From assembly GCF_025398315.1 (NCBI RefSeq), contig NZ_JAODOQ010000001.1, positions 2,480,001 through 2,544,000 of the forward strand: 64,000 nt of DNA, written 5' to 3'. The notes under the pieces were generated by a model, which was given only the letters and a program-made list of their open reading frames with translations, did no database searches and was not told the DNA's origin. A program made the translations under genes and the position numbers. This document shows positions 63,513 through 64,000 of the stretch, piece by piece; the first letter of the stretch is position 1; each line of letters begins with the position of its first letter. Source of the stretch: Shewanella phaeophyticola. Its GTDB lineage: Bacteria; Pseudomonadota; Gammaproteobacteria; Enterobacterales; Shewanellaceae.

Positions 63513-64000
63513 TTAACCTAAGTACGATTTAACGCCCGCAACAGTATAAAAAGAACCGAACACAATAACCACATCGTCTTCATTTATGTCTTTTTGTACG
63601 CCGTGCCACGCGTTGCTCATATCTTGATATTGTTGTGCGTTTTGTTGGCTCGCCTGTGGCAATGCATCATATAGCAATTGCGCCGATGCCCCACGAGGGT
63701 TATCTAAACTCACTAGATTCCACTGGTTAATGTGCGGTGCAAGTGTCTCTATCACCGCGTTAATATCTTTATCTTTTAACATGCCACACACAGCGACAAT
63801 TCGTTTGCCTTGATAGGCCTGTAACTGGTTGGCTAAATAACGAGCGGCATGTGGGTTATGGGCAACATCCAGTAAAACTATTGGTTGCTGACTCACTTGC
63901 TCTAAGCGCCCTGCGAGTTTGGCGTTGGCTAAACCATCGGCAATTTGCTGCTCTGTGATCTGCGGCCAGATCTGGCTGACTAACGCCACCACACTGGCGG
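63513..64000 (-). CDS. folC: Folylpolyglutamate / dihydrofolate synthase (3' part; 5' end off the window)
   Basis: C-terminal part of the bifunctional Mur-ligase-family enzyme that makes dihydrofolate and adds glutamates to folates. Visible are LAGRLEQVSQQPIVLLDVAH with NPHAARYLANQL, then VCGMLKDKDINAVIETLAPH and the final VIVFGSFYTVAGVKSYLG. At least 160 residues are present of about 420; the catalytic N-terminal domain lies beyond the right edge. First gene of the operon running to purF. Confidence 0.95.
   Translation of the reverse strand, partial: ASVVALVSQIWPQITEQQIADGLANAKLAGRLEQVSQQPIVLLDVAHNPHAARYLANQLQAYQGKRIVAVCGMLKDKDINAVIETLAPHINQWNLVSLDNPRGASAQLLYDALPQASQQNAQQYQDMSNAWHGVQKDINEDDVVIVFGSFYTVAGVKSYLG

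Overview
The window looks like a chromosomal segment of a Shewanella-type marine gammaproteobacterium. Ribosomal protein L25, CvpA, PurF, HrpA, YciO, XthA and the trp proteins read as close relatives of E. coli proteins, and gene strings such as rnm/yciO/scpA/scpB, yciB/yciI/xthA and folC/dedD/cvpA/purF are typical of that group. The DNA is AT-leaning and carries short palindromes starting with ATACCAAT. The species cannot be fixed from sequence alone. No phage, transposase, integrase or CRISPR array is visible.

Layout. 1-5.2 kb (minus): helicase hrpA (3' end off the left edge), a CBS-pair protein and a periplasmic isoaspartyl peptidase. 5.3-11.1 kb (plus): tamA-tamB outer-membrane assembly operon. 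11.1-13.8 kb (minus): rplY, mepK-like endopeptidase and L,D-transpeptidase ldtD. 14-17.1 kb: an HU paralogue, then an AT-rich accessory stretch with a GMC dehydrogenase and a Tat-signal small subunit, ending at tRNA-Leu(UAA) and a decayed tRNA-Leu copy. 17.3-24.4 kb: a repeat lipoprotein, a MITE-like repeat, rluB, an RND efflux pump with adaptor and a divergent LysR gene. 24.4-27.4 kb (minus): scpB, scpA, yciO, rnm. 27.6-34.6 kb (plus): attenuated trp operon trpL-E-G-D-CF-B-A. 34.9-36.6 kb (plus): yciB, yciI, xthA. 36.7-42.5 kb (minus): a cupredoxin / GGDEF-EAL / outer-membrane protein trio and a chemoreceptor. 42.7-47.2 kb (minus): xdhC-mocA-iorA-iorB molybdenum hydroxylase cluster. 47.3-56 kb: GloC, S33 peptidase, nitroreductase, thioredoxin-like protein, ModF-like ABC ATPase, monooxygenase, oxidoreductase with divergent LysR, periplasmic MsrA. 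56.1-60.2 kb: an unknown protein, topB and a TrmK-like methyltransferase. 60.3 kb to end (minus): purF, cvpA, dedD and the 3' part of folC.

The dominant oddity is that many otherwise normal genes (hrpA, tamB, ldtD, rluB, the RND gene, yciO, trpE, trpG, modF, xdhC, the cupredoxin gene and others) are broken by single frameshifts. Restoring a GGCCC/GGGCC string at twelve of these points gives back the reading frame and usually the canonical family motif. I therefore read most of these genes as intact in the cell and damaged in this sequence by a context-specific sequencing artefact, possibly caused by a modified base. Each affected gene is given as one feature spanning its fragments.

The least described biology here is the cupredoxin / c-di-GMP / outer-membrane trio, the GMC dehydrogenase pair without a visible cytochrome partner, a lipoprotein made of 13-residue repeats, and a 33-bp sequence shared by the promoter regions of two separate redox genes.
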